Notes: generated by a model not told the origin, from the letters alone. Numbered from the stretch's first letter, positions 25,518 through 36,040 are shown. The stretch: DNA of 64,000 nucleotides from Bacillus tuaregi (GCF_900104575.1 NZ_LT629731.1:3211102-3275101), one strand, 5' to 3'. Translations and numbers: made by a program.

Positions 25518-27326
25518 TTATAAAGTTTTACGAATTTGTTGAATCTCTGCTAAGAGAGCGACAGCCTTTTGGATATCCTTTTGACGGTCTGCTTCTCGCA
25601 GTTCTGCCTCTTTTTCCTTTATCTTTAACACTTTTTGATATTTCAACACCTGTTTGATATAATCATTTAATTCCTGATCTGATATTTCTTCATTTATTGG
25701 CATCATTTCAATATCGACAACGATTCTCCTCAGTTTCTCATCATGAATATAATCCAAAAACGAATTAAAATCAGGCTGATGATTTTTTTCATAAAAACCA
25801 TATAAATAAGTTATGATGGCCTGGTGTTCATCAATATTAAAGGCTTTGCCCTCCATCAGCTCTTGTACCTTATAGGTCACATCAATATCCCGCAGCATAT
25901 GTGCAATCAAAAATCTTTCTGCATTATGATATGCCGGCTTGATTCGTTCTACTTTTCTTGGAATAACCGACGGATTTTGTACCGGTGGATTTTGATGCCT
26001 CTGAACTTGGTGGCTATTCTTCGAATATTGCCTTTCCTGCTCTTTTAACGCCTCAAGTGATAAATTAAATTCATCTGCTAGCTGGCGTAAATAAAGGTCT
26101 TTTTCCACAGCCTTCTCAAGACGGCTGATTTCCTGTAATACTTTTTCTATATAAAGGAGTCGATCTCCTTCATTTTGTAGATTTTTCCCTTTACGATAGT
26201 AGAGCATTTTAAAGCTCATAAAGGTCATACTTGAATGAATGATATCTTGACGAAATTTTTCTGCTCCATAGCTTTTCACATATTCATCAGGATCCATTCC
26301 ATCTGGCATTACGGCAACACTCACCTGCAAGTTGGCATCGTGCAGCATTTTTCCAGCTCGAAAGGCAGCCTCAATTCCTGCGGAATCAGAGTCATAGCAA
26401 AGGGTTACAGTTTGCACATTTTTCTTTAGAATCGATACGTGCTCTTCTGTTAAAGATGTTCCCATTGTGGCTATGCCGTTTTCAACGCCAGAACGATCAG
26501 CAGCAATAACATCTGCAAACCCCTCGAATAAGATGGCCTGTTGCAACTTTCTCATTGTCGGTCTTGCCAAATGATAGTTGTATAAAATTTTACTTTTATT
26601 GAAGATTGCTGTTTCGGGACTATTTAAATATTTGGGCGACTGTGCCCCTAAGGCTCTCCCGGAAAAAGCAATCGTTTCTCCATTTCTGTCAAAAATAGGA
26701 AACATAATTCGATTCCGAAACCGATCGAAATAGCTTCCATCCTGCTCTCTTTTAATAATCAAGCCTGCCTTTTCCATTAATGTAGGTTGAAAGTTTTTAT
26801 TGGTTAAGAATTTTACATCAAAATCCCAAGAATCGAGAGAATAACCAATTTGAAACTTATCAATGGAATCGGAGGTAAAGCCTCGCTCAAGCAAATATTC
26901 TAATGCATGCTGACCTTCCTTTGTGTTTACAAGCAAATGATGATAAAATTTACGTAATAAATTATGAGCTTCAATCATTTGCCTTGCTTCGTCGGAAAGT
27001 GTATTAGGTTTGCTTAAAGTAGATATGCTCATTCCAAGATCAATATTCGCATTTTGTGCCAGTTTTATTGCTGCTTCCTGGAAGGAAAGGCCTTCAATCT
27101 GCATTAAAAAAGAAAACACATTACCTCCTGCACCGCAGCCAAAGCAATGATAGACTTGTTTTTCAACTGAAACGGAAAATGATGGAGAGTTTTCATTATG
27201 AAAAGGACATAGACCGGTATAATTTCGACCCTGCTTTTTTAACTGTACAAATTCACTGATGACATCCACAATATCTGATGCCTGCCTAATCTGATTAAGC
27301 GTTTCTTCGGCAATCCGATCTGACAT
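25518..27326 (-). CDS. dnaG: DNA primase
   Basis: A 602-residue primase: an N-terminal CHC2 zinc finger (CPFHNENSPSFSVSVEKQVY then HCFGCGAGGN), a TOPRIM catalytic core with FEGFADVIAA (near 260) and CYDSDSAGIEAA (near 307), and a C-terminal DnaB-interacting helical domain. It makes RNA primers at the fork. GGAGGTG precedes ATG. The usual upstream partner yqxD is only a decayed remnant here. Confidence 0.98.
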   Translation of the reverse strand: MSDRIAEETLNQIRQASDIVDVISEFVQLKKQGRNYTGLCPFHNENSPSFSVSVEKQVYHCFGCGAGGNVFSFLMQIEGLSFQEAAIKLAQNANIDLGMSISTLSKPNTLSDEARQMIEAHNLLRKFYHHLLVNTKEGQHALEYLLERGFTSDSIDKFQIGYSLDSWDFDVKFLTNKNFQPTLMEKAGLIIKREQDGSYFDRFRNRIMFPIFDRNGETIAFSGRALGAQSPKYLNSPETAIFNKSKILYNYHLARPTMRKLQQAILFEGFADVIAADRSGVENGIATMGTSLTEEHVSILKKNVQTVTLCYDSDSAGIEAAFRAGKMLHDANLQVSVAVMPDGMDPDEYVKSYGAEKFRQDIIHSSMTFMSFKMLYYRKGKNLQNEGDRLLYIEKVLQEISRLEKAVEKDLYLRQLADEFNLSLEALKEQERQYSKNSHQVQRHQNPPVQNPSVIPRKVERIKPAYHNAERFLIAHMLRDIDVTYKVQELMEGKAFNIDEHQAIITYLYGFYEKNHQPDFNSFLDYIHDEKLRRIVVDIEMMPINEEISDQELNDYIKQVLKYQKVLKIKEKEAELREADRQKDIQKAVALLAEIQQIRKTL

Positions 27327-27369
27327 GTGAACACCTCCGTTTACTTTATGAGGTATTCGTCAAAAATTA

Positions 27370-27632
27370 TTAAATTCCTGCAATTTTAGACAAAATCTTC
27401 GATAATTCTTTAATAAATCTCATCATTCCTCATATTATTAGGTTTCAGACCTTTTCCATAAATAATCTTCTCCGAATCTCTACAGATCAATACCTCATAT
27501 TTATAGCTGTAGGAATGAAGCATTTCTATCCCTTTTTACATCAGTTATTTCGACAATTTCCTTTTAAACGGGACAAGAACAGCGGCAGCCAAAATAATTG
27601 GTTTACCTAATGTACTAATTATTCTACATCAC
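27370..27632 (-). pseudogene. yqxD: Decayed remnant of yqxD (UPF0178 family)
   Basis: Translated in shifting frames, this intergenic DNA still reads CPV-stop-KEIVEIT near 27550-27580 (family: VDADACPVKxEI), YGKGLKP near 27445 (family: KGPKP), and FIKELSKILSKIAGI-stop ending at 27370. These N- and C-terminal family motifs appear in the right order and strand, immediately upstream of dnaG where yqxD belongs. About 260 bases remain of an expected 450, with stops and frameshifts, so no full protein can be made. Confidence 0.75.
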
Positions 27633-27782
27633 TCCGCATATTCCTTCTTTATAGGAATAACTTTTCAATTAAGCGCTTGTCGAATTTTTTATAGCAGTAG
27701 ACTTGACTTCTCACTTTAAATAGTTTATTCCTTGAAGTGAAAGTCTAAACCTAAATTACCTACATTTTTATCACAATTTTTT

Positions 27783-27788
27783 ATTATA
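27783..27788 (-). promoter_or_regulatory. Possible -10 of the dnaG-sigA operon promoter
   Basis: TATAAT on the minus strand, with a weak TGCAAA 16 bases upstream. It is the best SigA-like site in the 590 bases between ppsR and dnaG, which otherwise hold the yqxD remnant and AT-rich DNA. Confidence 0.35.
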
Positions 27789-27897
27789 GTATAAAACCTT
27801 GATATTTGCATTAGTTTTTTTAAAAAAATAAAAAAACAACATATATTTCTTGAAACTTCAGGCATTTCGCATAATATAACATACTAATAAAAAAAGA

Positions 27898-27922
27898 ATA
27901 GCACATAAGGAATATGCGCTAT
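27898..27922 (-). terminator. ppsR terminator
   Basis: ATAGCGCATA / TATGTGCTAT stem (one G-U pair), then TTCTTTTTTTATT on the minus strand. Confidence 0.8.
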
Positions 27923-28737
27923 CCAGTAGTCAGATTTTTTTGATATATATTATGAATAATATTAGCTGTCTCTTCTACCGCTTTATTGGTTACATCAATA
28001 ACTGGACAACCAATCCGCTCTACAAGTTTTTCAAAGTATTGTAATTCTTCGTTAATCCGCTCTACTTTAGCATAGGTTGCATCATCATTTAGTCCTAATG
28101 TGCGCAATCGTTCTCTACGAATCCCGTTTAATTTTTCCGGACTAATCTTTAAACCAAAGCATTTCTTTGGAGATATGGTAAATAATTCATCTGGAGGGTC
28201 CACTTCTGGAACAATCGGTACATTTGCCACTTTTATTCTTCTGTGGGCTAAAAATTGAGATAGAGGCGTCTTTGAAGTCCTTGAAACACCAATGAGGACT
28301 AGATCAGCCTTTATAATTCCTCTAGGATCTCGACCATCGTCATACTTTACAGCAAACTCAATTGCTTCCACCTTTTTAAAATACTCCTCATCCAGCTTAT
28401 GAATGAGACCAGGTTCAAATAAAGGTGCCTTCCCAGTCAAGACCTGTATCTGGTCAATGAGAGGACCAATTATATCATAGGCTACAATCCCAGCTTTGGC
28501 AGCAGCCTCTCGCATATACTGTCGTATTTCCGGTCTGACAAGGGTAAAAACGATCATTCCGTCCTCATATTTGGTTAATGAAATCACTTCGTCTACATTT
28601 GTTTCATCCTCAACAAATGGAAATCGCTTTATTATGATATCACTGCCGTCGAATTGGCTTAAAGCTGCTTTAGTGACGAGTTCAGCCGTTTCTCCCACTG
28701 AGTCGGATACCACATAGATGACCGGCATTTTGCTCAT
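27919..28737 (-). CDS. ppsR: PEP synthase / pyruvate phosphate dikinase regulatory protein
   Basis: A 272-residue DUF299 bifunctional kinase/pyrophosphorylase (YqfL in B. subtilis). The P-loop-like GVSRTSKTP motif (near 150-158) binds the nucleotide, and [11 protein letters not shown] starts the protein. It phosphorylates and dephosphorylates PpdK or PpsA to control gluconeogenic flow. It sits immediately downstream of ccpN, the gluconeogenesis repressor; the pairing is known in Bacillus, where the two act together. Confidence 0.94.
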   Translation of the reverse strand: MSKMPVIYVVSDSVGETAELVTKAALSQFDGSDIIIKRFPFVEDETNVDEVISLTKYEDGMIVFTLVRPEIRQYMREAAAKAGIVAYDIIGPLIDQIQVLTGKAPLFEPGLIHKLDEEYFKKVEAIEFAVKYDDGRDPRGIIKADLVLIGVSRTSKTPLSQFLAHRRIKVANVPIVPEVDPPDELFTISPKKCFGLKISPEKLNGIRRERLRTLGLNDDATYAKVERINEELQYFEKLVERIGCPVIDVTNKAVEETANIIHNIYQKNLTTG

Positions 28738-28780
28738 CCATTACTCATCCCTTCTTTATATCAGTCAAGCATAGTATTTC

Positions 28781-29404
28781 CTACCTATCCTCAGCTAAAG
28801 CAACTAAAGCCTTGGCAATATTTGTTTTCGTAATTCTACCGATTACTTCAAAACCTTTGTCAACTTCTCTCACAACAGGCATAGCATCAATCTGTTTTTC
28901 AATTAACTTTTTTGCAATATCAATTAATAGGTCTTCACGGAAACACATTGTAATATTAGGCATTCTTGTCATAATGATATTAACAGGCAGGCTTGATAAT
29001 TCCTGCTTTCCAAGACTTGCTCTCAATAAGTCCTTCCTCGACAATACTCCAACTAGCATTGAATGCTGATCCACCACAAAAAGTGTCCCTACATCCTCTA
29101 AAAACATCGTTACAATCGCATCATAGACGGAAACACCTTCATTGATGACAACCGGAATAGATTGATAATCCTTCACATATAACTTTTGTAAATTTTCCGT
29201 TAGAAGCTGGACACCAGTCTTTCCAGTATAAAAATATCCTACACGGGGTCTTGCATCTAAATAACCCGCCATAGTCAAAATGGCAAGATCTGGTCTTAAG
29301 GTTGCCCTTGTTAGATTAAGCTGATCTGCAATATTTTCTCCTGTAATCGGTCCATTTTCTTTAACGATTTCTAATATTTGTTCTTGACGCTTATTAAGTT
29401 CTAT
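28781..29404 (-). CDS. ccpN: Catabolite repressor CcpN, with a non-standard start
   Basis: The frame encodes IELNKRQEQILEIVKENG (winged helix, residues 1-60), then two CBS domains (about 65-130 and 135-200; VLSRKDLLRAS is typical). CcpN represses gluconeogenic genes on sugar. From memory B. subtilis CcpN begins MSTIELNKRQ. Here the aligned codons are GTG TGA ACA ATA GAA: the would-be second codon is a stop, and no ATG, GTG or TTG follows in frame until the TTG at 29278, inside the DNA-binding domain. AGGTGG lies 8 bases before ATA, so I list the ATA as start, with doubt. Either a rare start codon is used, or the gene is damaged or misread at one base. Confidence 0.75.
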   Translation of the reverse strand: MELNKRQEQILEIVKENGPITGENIADQLNLTRATLRPDLAILTMAGYLDARPRVGYFYTGKTGVQLLTENLQKLYVKDYQSIPVVINEGVSVYDAIVTMFLEDVGTLFVVDQHSMLVGVLSRKDLLRASLGKQELSSLPVNIIMTRMPNITMCFREDLLIDIAKKLIEKQIDAMPVVREVDKGFEVIGRITKTNIAKALVALAEDR

Positions 29405-29537
29405 TGTTCACACCACCTATCATGCCCAGTTAATCCATAATAATGCTATACTATTACATAATTATTATATACTATTTTCCAGAAATGAAAAGTCACTCTC
29501 TGCTTTATCATTATAGGTTTTAGCAATCAGATTATGT

Positions 29538-29581
29538 AAAAAGACAAAAAGAGCCAAATTCAACAGGCCCTCTTGTCTTTT
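29538..29581 (-). terminator. glyQS terminator
   Basis: AAAAAGACAA-AGAG-CC / GG-CCTCT-TGTCTTTT stem right after the glyS stop codon. Confidence 0.75.
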
Positions 29582-29607
29582 ATTGTGGAAAAAATACGTT
29601 TTCTTTA

Positions 29608-31680
29608 TTACTTCACAATGATTTGATTCACATTAGCAAACTTATTAATCAGCTGTGCAAGCATCCCCATTTGGCTAAGACGATTTAGTTTTACCGCTTC
29701 ATCCTCTGCCATAACCATCGTATGATCAAAGTATTGATTGATTTCAGGTCGCATAGAGACAAGTGCAGTAAAATAATCTGCCTCTGTCATACTACTACTT
29801 GCCAATTGAGCCTTAACTTCCTCATATTTCTCATACAATTTGTGCTCTTCATTGTTCTCAAACAGATTCTTTTGAATCTCACTAATTACCTCAGCCTTTG
29901 CAGCAATATTTAATACCCTGCTTAATGCTTCAATATTTTCTTTAAAATCAGCCTCTACTCTCATTTCTTCGAGCACTTGTGCTCTTCTAACAAGCGAGCT
30001 TATTACACCAATATGACTTCCTAATACAGCATCAATTAAATCATAGCGGATTCCTTTTTCCTGCAGCAGATGCTTTAAGCGTAGTTTAAAGAAAGCCATT
30101 AATTCCTGTTTAATATCCTCAGGTGCTCCTTTTAATACTCCTTCTGCCTCTAGTAACGATAATGATTGTAATAGAATTTCTTCTAGCTCAATCTGCCATT
30201 CTTTTTGTAGCAATATTTGCACAACACCTGTTGCCTGTCGTCTTAATGCATAAGGATCCTGAGAACCGCTTGGTATTTGGCCAATGGCAAAAAAGGAAGT
30301 AATCGTATCGACTTTTTCTGCAACAGACAAAACAGCTCCAACCTCCGTGGATGGTACCTGATCATCCGCGTTACGTGGCATATAATGCTCGTTAATGGCC
30401 AGTGAGACTTCCTCTGACTCTCCTTTTTGACGAGCATATTTCTCGCCCATGTAACCTTGTAATTCAGGGAACTCATAGACCATATTGGTAACTAAGTCAA
30501 ATTTGCAAATCTCAGCGGCACGGTCAGCGTTTTCTTTTTGCTCAGCTGCATAATGAAGCTTATCACTAAGCAGATTAGTCAAACGTCTTACTCTTGCCAC
30601 CTTATCTGCCAATGTGCCAATTTCTTCATGATAGACAATTGATTTCAATTTAGTTAAGGCTTGATCAATTGGCATTTTTTGATCTTCACGATAGAAAAAG
30701 TCTGCATCAGAAAGCCTTGCCCGCAATACTTTTTCATTTCCTCTTGCCACATTCTCTAGGAACTCTTCTCCGCCATTTCGCACTGTAACAAAGTATGGCA
30801 GAAGCTCTCCCGTTTTTGCTTTAACTGGAAAATAACGCTGATGCTCCTTCATGGAAGTAATGAGTACTTCCTCAGGCAATTCGAGGAACTCCTCTTCAAA
30901 TTTTCCGAATAACGCTGTCGGATATTCTACAAGGTTATTAACTTCCTCAAGCAAATCTTGGTCAACCGGAATATCCCAGCCGTTTTCTTCTTCCAGTTTT
31001 TTCAGCTGTTCAAGAATCATTTGCTTTCGTTTTTGCGGGTCTGCAATGACAAATTGCTTAGCCAAATCTTGTTCATAATTTGCAGGCTCGAAAAATTCGA
31101 GTTCAGTACCAAGAAAACGATGACCTTGACTTTGACGCCCAGTTTCCACATTAGTGATGGTAAAAGGAATCACCTCTTGACCAAATAAGGCAGCAAGCCA
31201 TTTGATTGGTCTAATATAGCGAAGATCATTATCTGCCCAGCGCATATTTTTAGGGAAGTTCAGACTGGTCACTAGGTCTTTCAATTCTGGTAGTAAAGCA
31301 AAGGTTTCCTGACCTTCAATAAACTTTTTAACATGTGCATACTCTACACCATTTATTTCTTTGAAGTAAATATCATCAACAGTCATACCTTGCCCTCGGC
31401 TAAAGCCAATGGCAGCCTTCGACCATTCACCCGCTTCATTTAAGGCAATCTTTTTCGCCGGACCCTTTGCCTCCTCATGAATATCCGCCTGCGCTTGGGC
31501 TACATCCTTTACTAGAACGGTTATACGGCGCGGCGTCGAGAATGCTTTCAGCTCACGATATTGTATTTGCTTTGCTTCAAGCCATGATTGAACCTTCTCT
31601 GCCAGCTGATTCATTGAATTCGTCACAAAACGGGCAGGCATTTCTTCTAAACCAATTTCAAGCAAAATATCTTTAGTCAC
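29608..31680 (-). CDS. glyS: Glycyl-tRNA synthetase beta subunit
   Basis: A 690-residue beta subunit of the alpha2beta2 bacterial enzyme. It begins [19 protein letters not shown] and contains the HD-like and DALR-like C-terminal regions that bind tRNA-Gly. It overlaps glyQ by 8 bases, giving coupled translation. The operon is controlled by the T-box upstream of glyQ. Confidence 0.97.
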   Translation of the reverse strand: MTKDILLEIGLEEMPARFVTNSMNQLAEKVQSWLEAKQIQYRELKAFSTPRRITVLVKDVAQAQADIHEEAKGPAKKIALNEAGEWSKAAIGFSRGQGMTVDDIYFKEINGVEYAHVKKFIEGQETFALLPELKDLVTSLNFPKNMRWADNDLRYIRPIKWLAALFGQEVIPFTITNVETGRQSQGHRFLGTELEFFEPANYEQDLAKQFVIADPQKRKQMILEQLKKLEEENGWDIPVDQDLLEEVNNLVEYPTALFGKFEEEFLELPEEVLITSMKEHQRYFPVKAKTGELLPYFVTVRNGGEEFLENVARGNEKVLRARLSDADFFYREDQKMPIDQALTKLKSIVYHEEIGTLADKVARVRRLTNLLSDKLHYAAEQKENADRAAEICKFDLVTNMVYEFPELQGYMGEKYARQKGESEEVSLAINEHYMPRNADDQVPSTEVGAVLSVAEKVDTITSFFAIGQIPSGSQDPYALRRQATGVVQILLQKEWQIELEEILLQSLSLLEAEGVLKGAPEDIKQELMAFFKLRLKHLLQEKGIRYDLIDAVLGSHIGVISSLVRRAQVLEEMRVEADFKENIEALSRVLNIAAKAEVISEIQKNLFENNEEHKLYEKYEEVKAQLASSSMTEADYFTALVSMRPEINQYFDHTMVMAEDEAVKLNRLSQMGMLAQLINKFANVNQIIVK

Positions 31681-32563
31681 GACTCTTTTCCTCCTTTGCC
31701 TTTAAGATTGGGAAACCAAGCTTTTCTCTTTCCTCATAAAACGTTTTAGCAATTTTACGAGCAAGGCTACGGCAGCGTGCCAAGTAACCAGTTCTTTCGG
31801 TAACGGAAATCGCACCTCTTGCATCCAGCAAATTAAATGTATGTGAGCATTTTAGTACATAATCATACGCCGGATGTACAAGTCCCTCTTCCATTTGTCG
31901 ATGTGCTTCTTTCTCATAAATATTAAATAGGTTAAACAGCATCTCTTGATCAGATGTTTCAAAAGTATATTTTGAATGCTCATATTCAGGCTGACCAAAT
32001 ATGTCTCGAACGGTAAAACCATCTGTCCACTCAAGGTCGAATACATTTTCCTTATCTTGTATGTAGGATGCAAGACGTTCAATACCATACGTAATTTCAA
32101 CAGAAACAGGCTTACATTCCAAACCCCCTACCTGCTGGAAGTAGGTAAATTGAGTGATTTCCATCCCGTCAAGCCAAACCTCCCAGCCTAGTCCAGCACA
32201 TCCAAGCGATGGATTTTCCCAGTTATCCTCTACAAAGCGAATATCATGCTTTAATGGATCAATGCCAAGCGCCTGTAAAGACTCTAAATAGAGTTCTTGA
32301 ATATTGTCGGGTGATGGCTTCATTATGACTTGAAATTGATGATGCTGATACAGACGGTTAGGATTTTCGCCATATCGACCATCTGCCGGACGACGAGATG
32401 GTTCCACATAGGCCACATTCCAAGGCTCAGGACCAATCGCCCGCAGAAATGTGTAAGGGCTCATCGTTCCTGCTCCTTTTTCTGTGTCATATGCCTGCAT
32501 TAAGATACACCCTTGTTCAGACCAATGCTTTTGCAACGTTAGAATCATGTTTTGAATATTCAT
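31673..32563 (-). CDS. glyQ: Glycyl-tRNA synthetase alpha subunit
   Basis: A 296-residue catalytic alpha subunit ([19 protein letters not shown] start, [19 protein letters not shown] near 35, [13 protein letters not shown] near 262). It forms glycyl-adenylate. The start chosen is the ATG after GGAGGTGTCC; the frame stays open further upstream only because it runs through the T-box terminator. Confidence 0.97.
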   Translation of the reverse strand: MNIQNMILTLQKHWSEQGCILMQAYDTEKGAGTMSPYTFLRAIGPEPWNVAYVEPSRRPADGRYGENPNRLYQHHQFQVIMKPSPDNIQELYLESLQALGIDPLKHDIRFVEDNWENPSLGCAGLGWEVWLDGMEITQFTYFQQVGGLECKPVSVEITYGIERLASYIQDKENVFDLEWTDGFTVRDIFGQPEYEHSKYTFETSDQEMLFNLFNIYEKEAHRQMEEGLVHPAYDYVLKCSHTFNLLDARGAISVTERTGYLARCRSLARKIAKTFYEEREKLGFPILKAKEEKSRD

Positions 32564-32599
32564 TGGACACCTCCAAAATATTTTTCTTTCCCAACACAA

Positions 32600-32835
32600 A
32601 AAACTCTCGTCTCTATGCTGGAAATAGCATAGGGACGAGAGTTTTACCCGCGGTTCCACCCTATTTGCTCACCATTGGTAAGCCACTTTTATTAGTGTCA
32701 AAAGACACGTTATGTTGCTCAGGAACGCCCTTCCTTAACCTTCTATATCCGGCTTTCACTGTCCCGAATTCGCTTCAATAGAGGAGAGTTAAGTACTCCT
32801 TTCCTTCACTGCAACTTATATAAGATGATTTTCTA
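32600..32835 (-). ncRNA. Glycine T-box leader of glyQS
   Basis: The glyQ leader contains the T-box core TGGAACCGCGG (32658-32648), complementary to an uncharged tRNA-Gly acceptor end, upstream of an intrinsic terminator. The region before it folds into the Stem I part of the leader (for example TTAACTCTCCTC near 32790). Uncharged tRNA would stabilise the antiterminator and allow glyQS transcription. The gene content makes glycine the evident specificity; I did not pin down the specifier codon. Confidence 0.92.
32602..32643 (-). terminator. T-box terminator hairpin
   Basis: AACTCTCGTC-CTATGCT / AGCATAG-GACGAGAGTT, about 17 bp, ending in TTTTTTG ahead of glyQ. Confidence 0.9.
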
Positions 32836-32841
32836 CCATGA

Positions 32842-32870
32842 ATCATAGCGGAAACAGAATTAGTTGTCAA
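32842..32870 (-). promoter_or_regulatory. SigA promoter of glyQS
   Basis: TTGACA (32870-32865), 17-base spacer, TATGAT (32847-32842). The -35 hexamer overlaps the last codons and stop of recO. Confidence 0.85.
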
Positions 32871-33612
32871 CTTTCAGGGAGTCAAGCTGGTCAAGAAATT
32901 TTTTTGATTTCAAATACAAACCAGAATATTCATCATAATAACTATCAATGACTCTCTTTAGCTCAACTTTTGTTTCAGACTTAATTGAAATATTGCCAAG
33001 CCGACTGATGTCAATACAATAAAAAGTAAAGAGAAGCTTCACTGTTGCAGGTGAAATTTTCAGATGATAGGGATCCTTATTAAGACAGCGGTGACAGAGG
33101 ATACCGCCTTCTCTAATTGAAAAGGAAAACCTACCTTCATTGCTGCCACAAATGACACAGTGATTTAAGGTTGGATAAAGCCCTAAGCTGTTCAGCATTT
33201 TCATTTCATAGATATTCTTAATAATATCCGCATCATAGCCTTCATTGATAAAATTTAAGGCTTGATACAGCAGTTCAAATAGATATGGGTTTGTTTTCTT
33301 CTCCTCTGTACACTTATCGGTTAATTCAACAATATAACTAGCATAGGCAGTTAGAAATATATCCTCTTTAATTGCACGTAAAGAGGCAATCATCTCCCCC
33401 TGCTGCAGACTTCCCAAACCATGACCCTTCTGCACTAAAAAATACCCATATGTAAAAGGCTGAGTGATGGCAGCCAGCCTGCTTTTGGGTTTCTTAGCTC
33501 CGTTTGCCATCACGCCAAATTTTCCCCATTCACGAGTATAAAGTGTGACAATTTTATTTGTTTCACCATAATCAGTTGTTCGAAGGACAATCCCTTCGCA
33601 TTTTTGCAACAT
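32860..33612 (-). CDS. recO: DNA repair protein RecO
   Basis: A 250-residue RecO, the mediator that loads RecA with RecR. The N-terminal OB fold ([20 protein letters not shown]) and the CxxC...CHRC zinc site (CVICGSNEG near 148, LCHRC near 166) are visible. I use the ATG of MLQKCEG, matching the family; the ORF extends 9 codons further with no ribosome binding site. It follows yqzL. Confidence 0.94.
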   Translation of the reverse strand: MLQKCEGIVLRTTDYGETNKIVTLYTREWGKFGVMANGAKKPKSRLAAITQPFTYGYFLVQKGHGLGSLQQGEMIASLRAIKEDIFLTAYASYIVELTDKCTEEKKTNPYLFELLYQALNFINEGYDADIIKNIYEMKMLNSLGLYPTLNHCVICGSNEGRFSFSIREGGILCHRCLNKDPYHLKISPATVKLLFTFYCIDISRLGNISIKSETKVELKRVIDSYYDEYSGLYLKSKKFLDQLDSLKVDN

Positions 33613-33641
33613 CTGTACACCATCCCAATTAGGAGGCAAAC

Positions 33642-33785
33642 TTACATAATTGGAAAATCTAATTCAATTAGCTCATCGTCCTGACTTACGGGTATTTCTT
33701 GATTCTCCTTTTCCAATTCCTTAAAAAGAAGATATGTGTCAATATTACCTGTTTGCGAAAACACCTTCCAAGTAAAATCTAACAT
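33642..33785 (-). CDS. yqzL: YqzL small protein
   Basis: A 47-residue [23 protein letters not shown] and on, ending LIELDFPIM. It is the short conserved YqzL protein that lies between recO and era in Bacillus. An AAAGGTGGG site precedes its ATG, and the recO start lies 30 bases after its stop. Function unknown. Confidence 0.9.
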   Translation of the reverse strand: MLDFTWKVFSQTGNIDTYLLFKELEKENQEIPVSQDDELIELDFPIM

Positions 33786-33953
33786 TGAAAACCCACCTTT
33801 CCATTGTTGGACTAGCTATTATTTATTCCAATCCTTATCTATATATTTGCCTGTCTTTCGAATATCATAAGTCGAAAATTTTGTTAAATATAACATGGAT
33901 AATCGATGGAACCAATGATCACTCCAGTGAAGGTGATTTATTCAGCTTTGCTG

Positions 33954-34874
33954 TTAATATTCATCTTCCCTAAAGCCATAATCCCTCAGCTGTGAGGCTT
34001 TGTTACGCCAGTCCTTTTGAACCTTTACCCATAGCTCCAAAAACACCTTTGAGCCGAGTAAATTCTCAATATCACCTCTTGCGCGTTTTCCGATTTCCTT
34101 CAGCATCTTACCCTGTTTTCCAATGATGATGCCCTTTTGCGAATCTCGTTCAATAATGATTGTTGCCATCACATGCACTAAATCTTGGTCTTGTTTTCGC
34201 TCCATTTTCTCAATAACAACAGCGAGGGAGTGAGGAATCTCTTCTCTCGTGAGATGGAGAGCTTTTTCCCTAATCAGTTCTGCCACAATAAATCTTTCCG
34301 GGTGGTCTGTCACTTGATCGGCCGGATAATACATTGGTCCCTCAGGAAGATAATTCTTAACCTGTGTTAATAAGGTTTCAACATTATTTCCTTCAAGAGC
34401 AGAAATTGGAATAATTTCTGCAAATTGGTATTTTTCCTTATAGGATTCAATCACCGTTAATAGCTTGTCAGGATGGATACGATCAATTTTATTAATGATT
34501 AAGAATATGGGCGTTTTAATCGATTGGAATTTCTCTAAAATAAATTCTTCTCCCCTGCCATACCCTTCCTCGGCATTTACCATAAAAAGAATTAAGTCTA
34601 CTTCTTTTAATGTATTTTGAGCTACCTTCATCATAAAATCGCCTAGCTTGTGCTTTGGCTTATGAATTCCTGGAGTATCAATAAAGATGTATTGTGTATC
34701 ATTCGTTGTTAATACTCCTTGAACTTTATTTCTCGTTGTCTGCGGCTTATCACTCATAATGGCGATTTTTTGCCCGATAACACGATTAATAAATGTGGAT
34801 TTACCTACATTGGGTCTACCAATAATGGATATAAACCCTGATTTAAATACTGGTTCTTTTATTTCTTTATTCAT
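33954..34874 (-). CDS. era: GTPase Era
   Basis: A 306-residue Era: G1 GRPNVGKST (near 19-27), G3 DTPG, G4 NKID, then a C-terminal KH domain ([22 protein letters not shown]). It binds 16S rRNA in 30S assembly. TCGGAGGAC precedes the ATG; this site is inside the end of the decayed cdd gene, whose stop overlaps the era start by 8 bases. Confidence 0.98.
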   Translation of the reverse strand: MNKEIKEPVFKSGFISIIGRPNVGKSTFINRVIGQKIAIMSDKPQTTRNKVQGVLTTNDTQYIFIDTPGIHKPKHKLGDFMMKVAQNTLKEVDLILFMVNAEEGYGRGEEFILEKFQSIKTPIFLIINKIDRIHPDKLLTVIESYKEKYQFAEIIPISALEGNNVETLLTQVKNYLPEGPMYYPADQVTDHPERFIVAELIREKALHLTREEIPHSLAVVIEKMERKQDQDLVHVMATIIIERDSQKGIIIGKQGKMLKEIGKRARGDIENLLGSKVFLELWVKVQKDWRNKASQLRDYGFREDEY

Positions 34875-35022
34875 TTAAGTCCTCCGAAGAAAATGCTCCT
34901 GGCAACCGTTCTTTAACAGTTAATTGCAGGATATCTTCATTTAAATTTGTGAGTATAAAATTTCGAATCGTTATATATGTTTTATTCCGTGCTTTATTTC
35001 ATTTCTGCAATTAATTCTTCAC
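34867..35022 (-). pseudogene. cdd: Remnant of cytidine deaminase (cdd)
   Basis: A GGAGAAGA site leads into DNA that, with frameshifts, reads EELIAE...(K)AR-KTYI..SKF (the start of Cdd) and then joins directly, near 34955, to ILTNLNEDILQLTVKERLPG and AFSSEDLNE-stop (the Cdd C-terminus). The zinc and catalytic motifs (CAE, PCGACRQ) are missing. About 156 bases are left of roughly 400: an internal deletion plus small indels. The position between dgkA and era is the ancestral cdd position in B. subtilis. Confidence 0.85.
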
Positions 35023-35179
35023 TCTTCTCCTTCTTCACCTTTATCAATCATATATTTGATGACCACCGCTTCTTATTATTTTACCCCATTCTTATTAAAA
35101 TTTCATTGCTTATCAGGAATTCGTTATTAATTAATTTGAATTTTCTAATAATATCTCTATTGCTTTTTTCATACAAAAA

Positions 35180-35219
35180 AACGCAGGCTGCAAAGGACAA
35201 ATGCGCCTTTACCTACGTT
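35180..35219 (-). terminator. Terminator after dgkA
   Basis: AACGTAGG / CCTGCGTT outer stem with AAAGG / CCTTT inside, followed by TTTTTTTG; it starts at the dgkA stop codon, so era is probably expressed from a promoter beyond this point. Confidence 0.8.
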
Positions 35220-35592
35220 AGAACATTTTTGGTAAAAAAATAATACAACCGATTAGCACAGAAATCAAGGCGTAGATTAACACCGCTCCAGCTGCAATAT
35301 CTTTAGCTTGTTTGGCAAGTGGGTGGTATTCTTCAGTGATAAGGTCGACTACTCTTTCAACAGCCGTATTCATCAGCTCAAACGAAAGCATGCCACCGAT
35401 AGCCAAAACAATGACTAACCACTCAAAGCTAGAGATTTCATATAGAAATCCAAGTACGGTAACGGACAGTGCCACTGTCAGATGAATTTTCAGATTTCGT
35501 TCTCTTATTAAAGAATGAAAAATTCCTTCAATGGCAAAACCAAATGACCGCATAAGTCCCCCTCTTCGTCTACCGTTGTAGCCCGAATTCAT
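35218..35592 (-). CDS. dgkA: Undecaprenol/diacylglycerol kinase
   Basis: A 124-residue three-helix membrane kinase with the conserved ERNLKIH (near 31-37) and [13 protein letters not shown] (near 71-83) motifs. The Bacillus enzyme phosphorylates undecaprenol. It overlaps ybeY by 23 bases. A second ATG 13 codons in (MRSFGF, with GAGGGGG before it) is an equally good start. Confidence 0.92.
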   Translation of the reverse strand: MNSGYNGRRRGGLMRSFGFAIEGIFHSLIRERNLKIHLTVALSVTVLGFLYEISSFEWLVIVLAIGGMLSFELMNTAVERVVDLITEEYHPLAKQAKDIAAGAVLIYALISVLIGCIIFLPKMF

Positions 35593-36040
35593 CTAGGATA
35601 TCCTTTTGTCTTGAAAACATTTTTTTCTCATCTTCCACTGTTTCATGATCATATCCTAACAGATGCAAAAATCCGTGGACGGCAAGAAAACCAAGCTCTC
35701 TGATAAAAGAATGTCCATATTCATCGGCCTGCTCTCTTGCCTTCGCTAATGAAATAATAATATCGCCTAAGACCCGCGGCATATCGCCTCCAACTAATGG
35801 TATTTCCCCTTCACCGAGCTCTTCCATAGCAAAGGAAATAACATCTGTCGGACGATCCTTATCTCTATATTCCCGGTTAATCTGCTGTATCCGATCATTT
35901 GTGACAAAGGTGACAGATAACTCACTATTTTCTTCGACCGCTTCCTTATTGGCAGCAAAAAATAGTAGCTTCTCAAGCCTTTCTAGGTCCTCTGCTGTCA
36001 GTTCATTTGTTTCGTCAATAAAATCAATCATTATACTCAT
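35570..36040 (-). CDS. ybeY: Endoribonuclease YbeY
   Basis: A 156-residue metalloprotein with the [11 protein letters not shown] motif (H-x3-H-x5-H, near 119-129) holding the catalytic zinc. It acts in 16S rRNA 3' processing and ribosome quality control. It overlaps pgpH by 4 bases. Confidence 0.95.
   Translation of the reverse strand: MSIMIDFIDETNELTAEDLERLEKLLFFAANKEAVEENSELSVTFVTNDRIQQINREYRDKDRPTDVISFAMEELGEGEIPLVGGDMPRVLGDIIISLAKAREQADEYGHSFIRELGFLAVHGFLHLLGYDHETVEDEKKMFSRQKDILDEFGLQR

Noticed and set aside
34977-35243. An 88-codon plus-strand ORF between era and dgkA
   Set aside because: It overlies the minus-strand cdd remnant and dgkA terminator, has no ribosome binding site and a low-complexity Phe/Leu/Ile-rich product.
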